From Chloroflexota bacterium (GTDB taxonomy: Bacteria; Chloroflexota; UBA11872), in contig JAPOYR010000011.1 in the NCBI GenBank assembly GCA_026706485.1, positions 645,588 to 709,587 of the forward strand: 64,000 nucleotides of DNA, written 5' to 3'. Shown in pieces: positions 29,968 to 39,510 of the stretch. A program made the translations under genes and the position numbers. How positions within the stretch are numbered: the stretch's first letter is position 1; every line of letters begins with the position of its first letter. The notes under the pieces are model-generated. The model ran no database searches and was not told where the DNA came from. It worked only from the letters and a program-made list of their open reading frames with translations.

Positions 29968-30000
29968 CCCTCACCCTGACCCTCTCCCAGAGGGAGAGGG
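29968..30000. repeat. Palindromic repeat R1 (CCCTCACC...GGGAGAGGG), copy a
   Basis: CCCTCACCCTGACCCTCTCC followed by its partial inverted half. Copies b-d are at 32311, 35371 and 57296, with a half copy at 63933. All are in chromosomal gaps; none was seen in the phage part. Confidence 0.85.
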
Positions 30001-30052
30001 TATCGAACCGGAATTCGAAGGAGAGCCACCACGCCTAGCCAGATCAGCGCCG

Positions 30053-31390
30053 ATGTTTGACACCCTGACCGAACGGCTGGGGGGCGTGTTTGAGCGCCTC
30101 GGGCGCCGTGGGCGGCTGTCCGAGAAGGACGTCACAGCCGCGCTGCGCGAGGTGCGCATGGCGCTGCTCGAGGCCGACGTCAACTTCAAGGTGGCGCGGG
30201 ATCTCGTGGCGGGCATCCGTGAGCGCGCCGTGGGCGCCGAGGTGCTCGAAAGCGTCACGCCGGCGCAGCAGGTCATCAAGATCGTCAACGATCAGCTCGT
30301 CGAGCTGTTGGGCACCGAGGCGGTGCCGCTGGCGACCGCTTCGTCGCCGCCCACCATCGTGATGCTGGTGGGCTTGCAGGGATCGGGCAAGACCACGACG
30401 GCGGCCAAGCTGGCGCTGGGCGCCAAGGGCCGCGGCGGCACGCCGCTGCTGGTGGCCGCCGACACGCAGCGTCCCGCCGCGATCGACCAGCTGGTCACGC
30501 TGGCAGGGCAGGTTGACCTGCCGGTCCACGAAGAAGGCACGAGGCCCAAACCGCTGGATATCGCCGTCAACGGCGTGGCGCGCGCCCGCGCCGAGGGCCA
30601 CAGTCACGTGATCCTCGACACCGCCGGCCGGCTGCAGGTGGACGACGCTTTGATGGACGAAATCGGGCGCATCTCGAAGCGCGTCAAGCCCGATGAGACG
30701 CTGCTGGTCGCCGACGCGACCACCGGCCAGGAGGCGGTGGCCGTGGCGGAGGCCTTCCATGCCCGCAGCCCGCTCACGGGGCTGATCCTGACGAAGCTCG
30801 ACGGCGACGCCCGGGGCGGTGCGGCACTGTCGGTGCGGGCGGTGACCGGGGTACCGATCAAGTTCGTCGGCACGGGCGAGGCCGTCGAGCCGCTGGAGAC
30901 GTTTCACCCCGATCGCATGGCCTCACGAATCCTGGGGATGGGCGACGTGCTCTCGCTGGTCGAGCGGGCCGAGCAGGTCATCGACGAGCGTCAGGCCAAG
31001 GAGATGCAGCGCAAGATGCGCGAGGCGTCCTTTGGGCTCGACGATTTCCTCGATCAGCTGGAGCAGGTGAAGAAGATGGGGTCGCTGAGCCAGGTGATGA
31101 GCATGCTGCCGGGCATGAGCGGCGCGCTCAATGACCCCGAGGTGCGGCAGGCGGTCGAGGGCGAGGGACTGCGCCGGTTCGAGGCGATCATTCTCTCCAT
31201 GACGCCCCAGGAACGCGCGTCGCCGGACATCATCACGGGCCGTCGTCGGCGGCGCATCGCCGCCGGCAGCGGAACGTCGGTGCAGGACGTGAACCAGCTG
31301 CTCAAGCAGTTCAAGCAAGCCCGCCAGATGATGCAGATGATGAGCAGCGGCAAGATGCCGGCGGGACTCAAGGGGCTATTCGGGGGCTAG
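30053..31390 (+). CDS. ffh: Signal recognition particle protein Ffh
   Basis: 445 aa, full length. NG domain: GLQGSGKTTTAAKLA (P-loop), VAADTQRPAAIDQL, DTAGRL, TKLDGDARGGAALS, KFVGTGE. The Met-rich M domain follows (MQRKMREASFGLDDFL, MLPGMSG, MMQMMSSGKMP) and binds SRP RNA and signal peptides. It targets membrane proteins co-translationally. ATG 30053 has no close Shine-Dalgarno (AAGGAG lies about 30 bases upstream), yet no better start exists. First clear chromosomal gene right of the prophage. Confidence 0.97.
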   Translation: MFDTLTERLGGVFERLGRRGRLSEKDVTAALREVRMALLEADVNFKVARDLVAGIRERAVGAEVLESVTPAQQVIKIVNDQLVELLGTEAVPLATASSPPTIVMLVGLQGSGKTTTAAKLALGAKGRGGTPLLVAADTQRPAAIDQLVTLAGQVDLPVHEEGTRPKPLDIAVNGVARARAEGHSHVILDTAGRLQVDDALMDEIGRISKRVKPDETLLVADATTGQEAVAVAEAFHARSPLTGLILTKLDGDARGGAALSVRAVTGVPIKFVGTGEAVEPLETFHPDRMASRILGMGDVLSLVERAEQVIDERQAKEMQRKMREASFGLDDFLDQLEQVKKMGSLSQVMSMLPGMSGALNDPEVRQAVEGEGLRRFEAIILSMTPQERASPDIITGRRRRRIAAGSGTSVQDVNQLLKQFKQARQMMQMMSSGKMPAGLKGLFGG

Positions 31391-31397
31391 GCGCCCC

Positions 31398-31441
31398 AAT
31401 CCGTTCGGCAGCCCCTTCGACAAGCTCAGGGCGAACGGATT
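31398..31441. terminator. Bidirectional terminator-like hairpin made of repeat R3
   Basis: AATCCGTTCG (31398-31407) pairs with CGAACGGATT (31432-31441). The centre is the R3 repeat core CCCTTCGACAAGCTCAGGG. It lies between the convergent ends of ffh and the DUF1445 gene, so it may end both transcripts. Confidence 0.6.
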
Positions 31442-31475
31442 CGGAGAGCGCCCGTCGTCATCTTTCAAACCATCC

Positions 31476-32288
31476 CTAGCCGAGCGCCGGCGCGTCGCCG
31501 ACCAGCTCGTGGTCGCGCCTATCGGTCAGGAACATGTGGCCGGGGGCGTGGGTGATCATCAGCGGCGGGCGCGAGGCCTGCGCCACGGCCTGGGGCGTGA
31601 CCCCGCAAGCCCAAAAGACCGGAACTTCGTCCTCACGCATTTCGACGGGATCGCCCCAGTTAGGCGCCGCGATATCGGCAATGCCCAACGCTTCCGGATC
31701 GCCGGCGTGCACGGGCGCTCCATGGACGCGCGGATAGCGGGCCGTGATTTCGTGGGCCTCGTCCACCCGATCGGCCGGGATGGGCCGCATGCTGACGACC
31801 ATGGGACCGGCGAACGGGCCCACGGGCGTGCATTCGACCGAGGTGCGATACATCGGCACGATCACCTCTTGCTCGAGGTGACGCAGCGGAAATCCGGCGT
31901 CCTGCAAGGCATTCTCGAAGGTGAAGCTGCAACCGAGCAGGAATCCCACCATGTCGGCTCGCCAATGCGCCAGGGCTTCGGTGGGCTCCCCGCCGCGCGC
32001 TTCCCCGTCAACGTATACGCGGTAGCGCGGCGCGTCGCGACGTATGTCGGCGCCGGGAGCGAATCGTGCCGGCTCGGCGTCGCCAACCGCGGTGCGCTCC
32101 AACAGCGGGCACGGCTGGGGATTGGCGATGCAGAAGGCCTCGAAGTCGTCGGCCAGAGCGGCCGGCAGCATGACGAGGTTCGCCTGGACGTAGCCCGGGG
32201 CCAGGCCGGCGGTGGTCGCGGCCCACGAGCCTTCGCGGCACGCCGCGCGCACGGCCGCGCCCGTTTCGAGTCGTTCCGTGTTGGCCAT
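31476..32288 (-). CDS. DUF1445 protein (D-glutamate cyclase N-terminal half)
   Basis: 270 aa from ATG 32288. SWAATTAGLAPGYVQANLVMLP, PCPLLERTAVGD, GFLLGCSFTFENAL, VPMYRTSVECTPVGPFAGPMVVSMRPI and FWACGVTPQAV are the conserved blocks of the DUF1445 putative hydro-lyase family. In the mammalian D-glutamate cyclase this domain is joined to a DUF4392 domain; here the partner is the next gene upstream (32554-33441). D-glutamate dehydration to 5-oxo-D-proline is inferred for the pair. Confidence 0.88.
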   Translation of the reverse strand: MANTERLETGAAVRAACREGSWAATTAGLAPGYVQANLVMLPAALADDFEAFCIANPQPCPLLERTAVGDAEPARFAPGADIRRDAPRYRVYVDGEARGGEPTEALAHWRADMVGFLLGCSFTFENALQDAGFPLRHLEQEVIVPMYRTSVECTPVGPFAGPMVVSMRPIPADRVDEAHEITARYPRVHGAPVHAGDPEALGIADIAAPNWGDPVEMREDEVPVFWACGVTPQAVAQASRPPLMITHAPGHMFLTDRRDHELVGDAPALG

Positions 32289-32310
32289 GCCGGGCGCTCG
32301 TGATCCGAAT

Positions 32311-32344
32311 CCCCTCATCCTAGCCTTCTCCCCAAGGGAGAAGG
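32311..32344. repeat. Palindromic repeat R1, copy b
   Basis: CCCCTCATCCTAGCCTTCTC followed by CCCAAGGGAGAAGG; a variant of the R1 family. Confidence 0.8.
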
Positions 32345-32485
32345 AACCGGACGCTCCAGGCCGCCAGTCAATCATGGGAGAAGGGGGCGGACAGCGCCTG
32401 CCCGCCGGTGATGAAGGTCATGGGAATAGTTCTGAGAATCCGCCCGATGCCAGGCCTCCAGCGCGCCAATGGGTTCGTCCGGACT

Positions 32486-32512
32486 GGATTCCGGCTTCCG
32501 CCGGAATGACGG
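32486..32512. repeat. Palindromic repeat R2 (GGATTCC...GGAATGACGG), variant copy a
   Basis: GGATTCCGGCTTCCGCCGG then AATGACGG. Palindromic core; other copies are at 39700, 49827, 49999, 51540 and 56358. Confidence 0.85.
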
Positions 32513-32553
32513 AGGAGTTTCGTGAGGGTCTCGCGACGTGAGACGGGACTGGG

Positions 32554-33441
32554 TTATGCCGCGCCTGGGGCTCCTCGGCAGCGGTCGACGATGGAGCGCA
32601 GGCTGGCGAGCATCCGCGCGTTGACCTCGAGCGAGTGGCCGTCGACCATGGCGGTGTTCGAGCGGGTCATGCCGTCCACGGCGCCGGCCGCCACCAGGCG
32701 CTCGATCCACTCCTGCTCGGTGTCGCCGTCCGGCAGCGTGTCGCGCCCGGTCACGAAGTCCAGCATGGCGACGAGGCCGTAGGCGCCCCAGTTGCTGACT
32801 TCGGCCAGCAGCAGGTGCGACGCGCGGGTCACGCTGACGCCGGGGATGAGACCCTTGGCCTGGAGGGAGGGCGCGATGACGCCCATGCCGATCTCGTTGC
32901 CGCCGTCGCCGACCGCGACCGAGAGGGGCGCGCGCATGAGCGGGTCCAGCGCCGCGGCAATGCCGGTGATGTCCTCGCCGCGCATGGTCAATCGACGCCC
33001 GTCCGCCGTGGCGCCCGGTCGCTCGATCGCCACCACCAGGTCCGGAGAGTATTCACGGCGCAGCGCCTCGCAGGCCGCCTGGGTGTCGCGCTCGGTGATG
33101 GGCGCCGCAATGACCGGGCCAATATCGGCGAGCAGCGCATCAACGACGGGAAACGTCGTATCGCAGGCCACGGTCACCACGCCCCACCCGAGCGCCGCGA
33201 GCGTTTGGCCCACCGCCATCGCTCCCGGCGGACCGTCGGTTTCCCCAATCCCGCCGACGGGAAATCCCGTGAGGAGCATGGCCTGGGCGGGCGGGCGATC
33301 CGCGATGGCCGTTGCCGCGCGGGCAAAGGCGTCGCCGGGCAGCAGCCTGCGGCAGGCTCCTAGGCCTCGGCTGTCCGTGGGAAAGACAACCTCAGCAATC
33401 TCGACCGCCGCGGCGGCGTTGCGGTGCCGGCTAGTTGTCAT
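32554..33441 (-). CDS. DUF4392 protein (D-glutamate cyclase C-terminal half)
   Basis: 295 aa. LLTGFPVGGIGETDGPPGAM, then PDLVVAIERPGATADGRRLTMRGEDIT, SVAVGDGGNEIGMG and HLLLAEVSNWGAYGL match the DUF4392 family, the C-terminal domain of D-glutamate cyclase (DGLUCY). Its reading direction and order put it upstream of the DUF1445 gene with a 265-bp gap that holds repeats R1 and R2. The two-gene split suggests subunits of one enzyme acting on D-glutamate. Confidence 0.85.
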   Translation of the reverse strand: MTTSRHRNAAAAVEIAEVVFPTDSRGLGACRRLLPGDAFARAATAIADRPPAQAMLLTGFPVGGIGETDGPPGAMAVGQTLAALGWGVVTVACDTTFPVVDALLADIGPVIAAPITERDTQAACEALRREYSPDLVVAIERPGATADGRRLTMRGEDITGIAAALDPLMRAPLSVAVGDGGNEIGMGVIAPSLQAKGLIPGVSVTRASHLLLAEVSNWGAYGLVAMLDFVTGRDTLPDGDTEQEWIERLVAAGAVDGMTRSNTAMVDGHSLEVNARMLASLRSIVDRCRGAPGAA

Positions 33442-33511
33442 CCAGTTGGACTCTTAAACGTCGGTCCGGGGAGCATACGCGACGCGGGTTGGCGTTCGGC
33501 GACGCACTTTC

Positions 33512-34213
33512 TCAGGTTCCGCCAATGACGCCGAATGCGGCGAGGCCGCCGATAAAGAGCACGCTCCCCGAAACCGCCACCAGCGCCTCGGTGCGGGCGA
33601 TGCCCCGCGGCAGCAGCGCCATGACTCCCATGTTCACGGCCGCATGGACGGGTATGAGGGCGATCACCAGCAGCGGCCAAGCCGCGACGAGCAGCGTGAA
33701 CCCAATGTGCGCGGCGCCGGCGAACAGCCGCTCGACGACGCCCCAGGCCGGCGAGATGTCGCGGTCCAAGCCCATCTTCGCAAGCTCTTGCCGAGCCTCC
33801 AGCGCCTTGGGGTCAGCGCGCCGCAGGAGCGCGAGCCTGACGAATCCGACCTGCATCCCGTAGACGGCCTCAATTGCCGCCCAGCCCGCGCCGATGGCGT
33901 AGACCGTCGCGAAATCCTGGCCGGCGATGAGCACGACGCCCAGCCGCACCAGCTCCTCGGCCGGCCCGGCCAGCGCGGGCGTCCAGCGACGCATGACGTC
34001 CGGTCCCGCGCCCAGTCGCCGCAAGCCCAGGATGACCGGCAGCCGCAGCGCCAGCGCCAGCACCCATCCGAGCGCCCCCGCCCCGAACCAGCCCCAGGGC
34101 ACCTCATGGCCCAACCCGACCGGGAGGAAGACCAGGGCCGCAGTTGCGGCGAGCGCACCGACACCGCCCGCCGCCTGCCCGAGCACTCCCCGTAACGGCG
34201 TCCGGCGCTTCAT
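33512..34213 (-). CDS. YhfC-like intramembrane metalloprotease family protein
   Basis: 233 aa with about six membrane helices. GPAEELVRLGVVL (EExxR motif), GAGWAAIEAVYGMQ and a late PVHAAVNM carry the Glu/Glu/His pattern of the YhfC family of putative membrane-embedded glutamic or metallo-proteases. Substrate unknown. It lies 70 bases upstream of the D-glutamate cyclase genes, on the same strand. Confidence 0.7.
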   Translation of the reverse strand: MKRRTPLRGVLGQAAGGVGALAATAALVFLPVGLGHEVPWGWFGAGALGWVLALALRLPVILGLRRLGAGPDVMRRWTPALAGPAEELVRLGVVLIAGQDFATVYAIGAGWAAIEAVYGMQVGFVRLALLRRADPKALEARQELAKMGLDRDISPAWGVVERLFAGAAHIGFTLLVAAWPLLVIALIPVHAAVNMGVMALLPRGIARTEALVAVSGSVLFIGGLAAFGVIGGT

Positions 34214-34270
34214 GCGTGCGTCCCGCGAGCAGAGACGCCGTCTGCCGACAGATTCAGTCGGGCCGCCGCG

Positions 34271-35305
34271 CTACAGATCGAGGTTCACCGGCTCCCACTG
34301 GCGCGACTTGGCGCTGCGGTAGGCCGCGTCGATCACCATGTTGGCGATATAGCCGTCGACGAAGTCCTCATCGGACGGCTTGCCCTGGCTCAGGGCCTCG
34401 ACGAAGTGGAACATCTGGCCGTGGTAGCCGTACTGCCAGGCCTCGTCGGCTTGCGGAAAGGTCCAGCCGGTGTCGGAGTCGGCCTTTTCCTGCACGTAGC
34501 CGATGGAGTTGAGGCTGAAGGCCCGTATCGGCGTGCCGTGGGTCGAGTTGATGTGGATCAGACCGTCGGTGCCGTAGACCTCGGTGCGCACGTCCATGCC
34601 GCCGTGATTGCTCCAGCCGGCTTCGACCTGGCCCAGGCTGTCGTTCTCGAAGCGGATCAGCGCAATGGCGTTGTCCTCGAACGGCACATCGTGCTCCAGG
34701 GTGTCGGCCCAGCAAAAGACCTCCTTCGGCATCACGTCCTTGCCGACGAAGATGCGGCAGGCGGCCACGGCGTGAATGCCCATTCCCAGCAGCGGGCCGC
34801 CACCGCTCTTTTCCACGTCCCAGGCGTAGCTGGCGTGTGAACCGGTGTGCGCCTCGCGCGCGCGAACGATGAGCACCTTGCCAATGGCGCCGTCCTCCAC
34901 CGCCTGCCGCGCCCGCAGCACGTCCGGCATGAACGCTTCGGTCTCGGCGTAGCCGTGCCACACGCCGTGCTCGCGCACCGCGTCAAGGATGGTCTTGGCC
35001 TCGGGGCCGTTGCGACCCAACGGCTTGGTGCAGACCACGGCTTTTCCTGCCTCGGCGGCCGCGATGCAGGCCGGCGCGTGAGCGTCGTTCGGCAAGCCGA
35101 CGGCGACCAGATCGACGTCATCACGCGCGACCGCCGCCTGCATGTCGGTGGTCCACTCGGGAACGCCCCACTCGGACGCGAACTTCGCGGCCCGAGCCTC
35201 GGTCCTCGAAAAGTTCACCACGACCTCTTGGCCCGGCACGTAGCGCAGCGCGCGCATGAAGAAGTCACACACGAAGCCGCTGCCGAGCATGGCGATGCGA
35301 ATCAT
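34271..35305 (-). CDS. Gfo/Idh/MocA family dehydrogenase
   Basis: 344 aa from ATG 35305, with GGGGGAG upstream. N-terminal Rossmann IRIAMLGSGFVCDFF, VAVGLPNDAHAP, then AGKAVVCTKPLGRNG with the catalytic EKP-like Lys (TKP). The C-terminal domain has HTGSHASYAWDVEKSGGGPLLGMGIHAVAACR, typical for this oxidoreductase family acting on sugars or cyclitols. Substrate not predictable. Confidence 0.9.
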   Translation of the reverse strand: MIRIAMLGSGFVCDFFMRALRYVPGQEVVVNFSRTEARAAKFASEWGVPEWTTDMQAAVARDDVDLVAVGLPNDAHAPACIAAAEAGKAVVCTKPLGRNGPEAKTILDAVREHGVWHGYAETEAFMPDVLRARQAVEDGAIGKVLIVRAREAHTGSHASYAWDVEKSGGGPLLGMGIHAVAACRIFVGKDVMPKEVFCWADTLEHDVPFEDNAIALIRFENDSLGQVEAGWSNHGGMDVRTEVYGTDGLIHINSTHGTPIRAFSLNSIGYVQEKADSDTGWTFPQADEAWQYGYHGQMFHFVEALSQGKPSDEDFVDGYIANMVIDAAYRSAKSRQWEPVNLDL

Positions 35306-35370
35306 TTGGACGCTCCCCCTTTTGGAGACCTTTGCATACGTGGTCGACATCCCGCGCCGAAGCCCCGAAT

Positions 35371-35405
35371 CCCCCTCACCCTAACCCTCTCCCTCAGGGA
35401 GAGGG
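35371..35405. repeat. Palindromic repeat R1, copy c
   Basis: CCCCCTCACCCTAACCCTCT then CCCTCAGGGAGAGGG, in the gap between the dehydrogenase and the transporter. Confidence 0.85.
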
Positions 35406-35525
35406 GACCGGACCCGCTCCCCGGTCCCTGCTCGTGGGGATTCGCCAAGATCTCGGCAAGGAGTAGGGAACCGAACCTGCTTTCCAATCTCCGCTGGGCG
35501 AATCGTGCAAGAGCTCCCTTTGGCT

Positions 35526-37343
35526 CTACGAGCCTCCGGCGCCGAAAACCAGCGCCAGCATGCCGAAGTCGACGAGCAATACCAGTAGGGCGATGGGAAT
35601 GCCGGCGCGCGCATAGTCGCGCGGACGGAAGTTCCCCGGTCCCATCACGAGCAGATTGACCGGATGCGCGTAGGCGGTGATGAATCCGGTCGAGGCCGCC
35701 AGAGCGACACCCATGGCGAACATGCGCGGGTCGGCTCCCACGAGGGCGGCGGCGCTGAGCGCCACGGGCGCCATGAGCACCGCGGTGACGTGGTTCCCGA
35801 GGACGTGGGTGAACATCGCAGTGAGCAGGAGCATGCTGGCCAGGACGATCCCCGGCCCACCGGCGCCGAGCGACTCGGCCAGCGACTCGCCCACCAGCGA
35901 CGCCGCGCCGCTCCGACGCATGGCCTCGGCCAAGGTCAGCATGCCGCCGATGACCACGATGGCGCGCCAGTCGACGGCGGCCAGCGTCTCGCGGCCGCGA
36001 ACGCAGCCGGTGGCGACCATGGCCGCTGCGGCCGCCAGCGCCACGATGGCCACCGGCGCCGCCTGGAGCATGAGCGCGATGACGAATCCGGCCACGATCG
36101 CAATCGCCAACGGCGCCTGCCGCGGGCGCAGCGTCAGGCCCACGCGCTCGGTCACGATCACAAAGTCAGGGTCGTCGCGCAGCTCGGCGATTCGCGGCAG
36201 CGGTCCCAGCACGAGCAGCGCATCGCCAACGCGCAGCGGCATGTCGTGGAGGTGGGTGCGCCGCGGCGCCCCGTCACGCCAGATTCCCAGCACGCTCAGC
36301 CCATACCGGTCGCGGAAGCTGAGCGAGGGCACCGTCTCACCCACCAGCGTGCTGCGCGGGGCCAGCGATGCCTCGGCGAACTCCACATTCTCGGTTTGCA
36401 GCGCGGCGGCGCCCAGGGTCGACGGCCGCGGCTCCGGCAGCGCGAATCGCTCCCGGAGCCGGACGATGTCACGGTTGCGGGCGCTCATGACCAATACGTC
36501 GCGCGCGTGCAACCTCACTTCGGGCGCGGGGGCGATGTCCGTCCCGCCCTGCCGCTGAATGGCCACGATCGAGATGCCGAAGTCGGTGCGGATGCCGCTT
36601 TCGCGCAGGGTGAGGCCCACGAGCGGGCTCGCGGGTGGAACGGCGACTTCGTACAGGCGTTCCTCGAGCCGATAGGGCACGTGGTCTTCGCGGGCGCGCG
36701 GCAGCAACGCGTCACCGGCGGCGCCGGACGCATGCCGCGGGAGCAGGCGACGCCGCCCGAGCACCAGCGCCAGGATTCCGGCGACCAGGATCGCCGCTCC
36801 GAACGGCGTGAAGTCCAGCAGGCCGAACGGCTCGATCCCTTCCTGGGCGACGACGCTGTTCACCAGCAAGTTCGACGGCGTTCCCACCAGGGTGAGGGCG
36901 CTGCCGAGCAGGGTGGCGTACGACAATGGCAGCAACACGCGAGAAATGGGAATCCTGAGCTCGCGGGCGGCGGCCACGGCAGCCGGCAGGAGCACGCCGC
37001 CGGCGGCAATGGCGTTCATGAACCCGGACAGCAACGCGGCGGCGAGCACGGTGACGGCGATCAGCCGCGCTTCGCTGTTGCCGGCAAGCCGGCCGATCAG
37101 ACGGCCCATCAGGTGGGCCACACCCGTGTTCGCGAGTCCCGCGCTCATCACCATGACCGCGCCGATCGTCACGACTGCGCTGTTGGAGAACCCACGCAGT
37201 GCCGCTTCCAGGTCGATCGCACGGCCGAGGAACAGGGTCAGCAGCACGCCGATGGCCGTCACCTCGAACGGCACCCGTCCGCTGGCCAGAAGAACGACCG
37301 CCACGCCCACGACCACCAGCACGAACACGATCTCGCCGGTCAT
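35526..37343 (-). CDS. SLC13/ArsB-type transporter with two TrkA-C domains
   Basis: 605 aa. Membrane part at both ends (AVVTIGAVMVMSAGLANTGV; SGFMNAIAAGGVLLPAAVAAA; late MLLLTAMFTHVLGNHVTAVLMAPVALSAAAL). Two soluble TrkA-C/RCK-C domains sit in the middle (about residues 205-300 and 320-390: LVGLTLRESGIRTDFGISIVAIQR; LRVGDALLVLG). This architecture is the bacterial SLC13 (DASS/SAC1-like) ion or dicarboxylate/sulfate transporter. TrkA-C domains sense ligands. Ion not predictable. Confidence 0.88.
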   Translation of the reverse strand: MTGEIVFVLVVVGVAVVLLASGRVPFEVTAIGVLLTLFLGRAIDLEAALRGFSNSAVVTIGAVMVMSAGLANTGVAHLMGRLIGRLAGNSEARLIAVTVLAAALLSGFMNAIAAGGVLLPAAVAAARELRIPISRVLLPLSYATLLGSALTLVGTPSNLLVNSVVAQEGIEPFGLLDFTPFGAAILVAGILALVLGRRRLLPRHASGAAGDALLPRAREDHVPYRLEERLYEVAVPPASPLVGLTLRESGIRTDFGISIVAIQRQGGTDIAPAPEVRLHARDVLVMSARNRDIVRLRERFALPEPRPSTLGAAALQTENVEFAEASLAPRSTLVGETVPSLSFRDRYGLSVLGIWRDGAPRRTHLHDMPLRVGDALLVLGPLPRIAELRDDPDFVIVTERVGLTLRPRQAPLAIAIVAGFVIALMLQAAPVAIVALAAAAAMVATGCVRGRETLAAVDWRAIVVIGGMLTLAEAMRRSGAASLVGESLAESLGAGGPGIVLASMLLLTAMFTHVLGNHVTAVLMAPVALSAAALVGADPRMFAMGVALAASTGFITAYAHPVNLLVMGPGNFRPRDYARAGIPIALLVLLVDFGMLALVFGAGGS

Positions 37344-37370
37344 CCGAATGCCCCGCGCCGCATCCGGTGG

Positions 37371-38324
37371 CTAGCCCTCGTCCTCTTCCGGTGGGAGCAG
37401 CGTCGCAGCTCCCTCGACGTAGGTCGGATAGCGCAGCTCGACGCCGAGCTTCGTGCGCACTTTGGCGTTCGAGGTCGGATACGAACCAGTCACCAGGCCA
37501 AACAGGCTGGAGGAAATCGACGCCTTTGTGCGCGTCACGCTGGTGAAGCCCTCGTGCAGCTTTACCAGCCCCTGCACCAGGTATTTGGGTGACGACCGCG
37601 GCGGACGCGCCCCGACCTGCGCCGCCAGGTAGCGCAGGTACTCGCCGGCCGGGGCCGGGTCGTCATCCACCGCCAGGTACAGCTCGCCGGAGCGTCCTCG
37701 GAGCGCCACAGCCTCGAGAATGGCGGCGGCGTCCTCCACGTGGATGCGGCTGGTCGGGTGCTTGCCGCCGCCAATGAGCCGCAGATTGCCGCCTCGCAGC
37801 GACTCGAGCGTTCCACCCCCTGGGCCGTAGACCGTCCCCGCCCGCACGATTCGCGCCGGAAGTCCCTCCGATTCGTATTGCTCCAGGAGGTATTGCTCCG
37901 TTTCAAGATTGAGCCGTCCCAGCACGGTATTTGGCGCCGGTGGCGATTCCTCGGTCAGCGTGTCCCGAGACCCTGCGCCAAACACGGCCATCGTGCTGCC
38001 ATAGACGAACGAGGCGATTTCGGTCCCGCGCAGTGCCTCGACGACGTTCATCACGCCGCGGATGGTGCGCCGCTCCATGTCGTCCTGACTGTCCGAGACG
38101 CTGCGCATCACGTAGAAGACGTGTTCGCCGTCCCGGCCGAGGTCTTCCAACTCGTCCGGGTCGCCCACGTCGGCGAGCTCGATCGTGACGCCAAGCTCAT
38201 CAAGCTCGGGAGCCGCGTCTTCGTGCTCGTCGATGCCGCGGACATCCCAACCCGCAGCCGCCAGCCGGCGCGCCAGGGCGCTGCCGGTGAATCCGGTGAT
38301 GCCGATGATGAGCCCGCTGGGCAT
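37371..38324 (-). CDS. NAD(P)-dependent epimerase/dehydratase (extended SDR)
   Basis: 317 aa. Rossmann GITGFTGSALARRLAAAGW (TGxxGxxG), YGSTMAVFG in the active region, and a catalytic-type region LNLETEQYLLEQYE with R/Y variation rather than YxxxK. Hence it is an atypical extended SDR. Divergent from ddl with an 88-bp shared region. Substrate unknown, nucleotide sugar likely. Confidence 0.8.
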   Translation of the reverse strand: MPSGLIIGITGFTGSALARRLAAAGWDVRGIDEHEDAAPELDELGVTIELADVGDPDELEDLGRDGEHVFYVMRSVSDSQDDMERRTIRGVMNVVEALRGTEIASFVYGSTMAVFGAGSRDTLTEESPPAPNTVLGRLNLETEQYLLEQYESEGLPARIVRAGTVYGPGGGTLESLRGGNLRLIGGGKHPTSRIHVEDAAAILEAVALRGRSGELYLAVDDDPAPAGEYLRYLAAQVGARPPRSSPKYLVQGLVKLHEGFTSVTRTKASISSSLFGLVTGSYPTSNAKVRTKLGVELRYPTYVEGAATLLPPEEDEG

Positions 38325-38412
38325 GCGTTCGCGACCGGGTGGAGACGGTGTCTACATCGTGACGCCACGCCTCGCGCCCGTGCAAGCCGCCTGGAGTCGC
38401 TAGGCTAGGGAC

Positions 38413-39510
38413 ATGGAATCCTCGGGCGAACGCCTGCGCGTCGGAGTCATCTTCGGCGGACGCTCCGGCGAGCATGAGGTGTCGCTGCGGTCGGCGGCGT
38501 TTGTGATGGATTCGCTCGACCGCGCCAAGTACGACGTGGTGCCAATCGGCATTGGCAAACAGGGCGAGTGGCTGCTGGACGCCGATCCGATGCGACAGCT
38601 GAGCGCGGCGCCCGCCGCCGACTCCGGCGAGTCGCTGCCGGTCACGCTGCCGACGGCGCATCTCCCCGCCGCGGGAAGGGCGTCGGTTGGGGCGCTCGAC
38701 CTGGTGTTTCCGGTGCTTCACGGCACCTACGGTGAAGACGGCACGGTGCAAGGGTTGCTGGAGCTTGCCGACTTGCCCTACGTGGGCTCAGGCGTCACGG
38801 GCTCGGCCGTGGCCATGGACAAGGGCGTGGCGAAGGCGATCTTGCGCGACCACGGCCTTTCGGTGGGTCTGTGGCACGTCGCGACCGTGTCGGCCTGGCG
38901 GGCCGATCCAGCCGCCGTGCGCGCGGAGGTCGAGGCGCGGCTGACCTATCCCCTCTTCACGAAGCCCTGCAACCTGGGGAGCAGCGTGGGGGTGTCCAAG
39001 GTCAACCACGCCGGTGAGTTCGACGAGGCCATGGCCGCCGCGGCCGAGTACGACCGCCGCATCATCATCGAGCAGGGCGTCCCGAACGCGCGGGAGATCG
39101 AGGTCAGCATCCTCGGCAATGATCAACCCGAGGCCTCGGTGTGCGGAGAAATCGTCCCGGCGACCGAGTTCTACGACTACGCCGCGAAGTACGAGGACGA
39201 CCGGTCACAGGCCATCGTCCCGGCCGACCTGCCGCCGCGGCTGGCCGATCGCATTCGCGGGGACGCCGTGCGGGCGTTTCGCGCCTTGGATTGCGCCGGC
39301 TACGCGCGGGTGGACTTTCTGGTCGACGCCGAGGCGCTGGAGCCGGTGATCGGGGAAATCAACACTATCCCCGGCTTCACCGAGATCAGTATGTATCCCA
39401 AGCTATGGGAAGCCAGCGGCGTCCGCGCCCGGGAGCTCATGGACCGGCTGATCCGGCTGGCGCTCGAGCGCCACCAGGAACGCCGGAGCCTGCGGACGTC
39501 CTACACGTAG
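38413..39510 (+). CDS. ddl: D-alanine--D-alanine ligase
   Basis: 365 aa. N-terminus [58 protein letters not shown] (ATP grasp), [16 protein letters not shown] and [23 protein letters not shown] are all diagnostic. It joins two D-Ala for peptidoglycan precursors in the cytoplasm, implying a peptidoglycan wall or its remnant. Possible shared promoter with the divergent SDR gene; GGACATG start region has only weak RBS. Confidence 0.97.
   Translation: MESSGERLRVGVIFGGRSGEHEVSLRSAAFVMDSLDRAKYDVVPIGIGKQGEWLLDADPMRQLSAAPAADSGESLPVTLPTAHLPAAGRASVGALDLVFPVLHGTYGEDGTVQGLLELADLPYVGSGVTGSAVAMDKGVAKAILRDHGLSVGLWHVATVSAWRADPAAVRAEVEARLTYPLFTKPCNLGSSVGVSKVNHAGEFDEAMAAAAEYDRRIIIEQGVPNAREIEVSILGNDQPEASVCGEIVPATEFYDYAAKYEDDRSQAIVPADLPPRLADRIRGDAVRAFRALDCAGYARVDFLVDAEALEPVIGEINTIPGFTEISMYPKLWEASGVRARELMDRLIRLALERHQERRSLRTSYT

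Noticed and set aside
35664..37592. 642-aa plus-strand open frame opposite the SLC13-type transporter
   Set aside because: It is the shadow of a real membrane transporter on the minus strand; its sequence is His/Arg/Gln-rich, without any domain.
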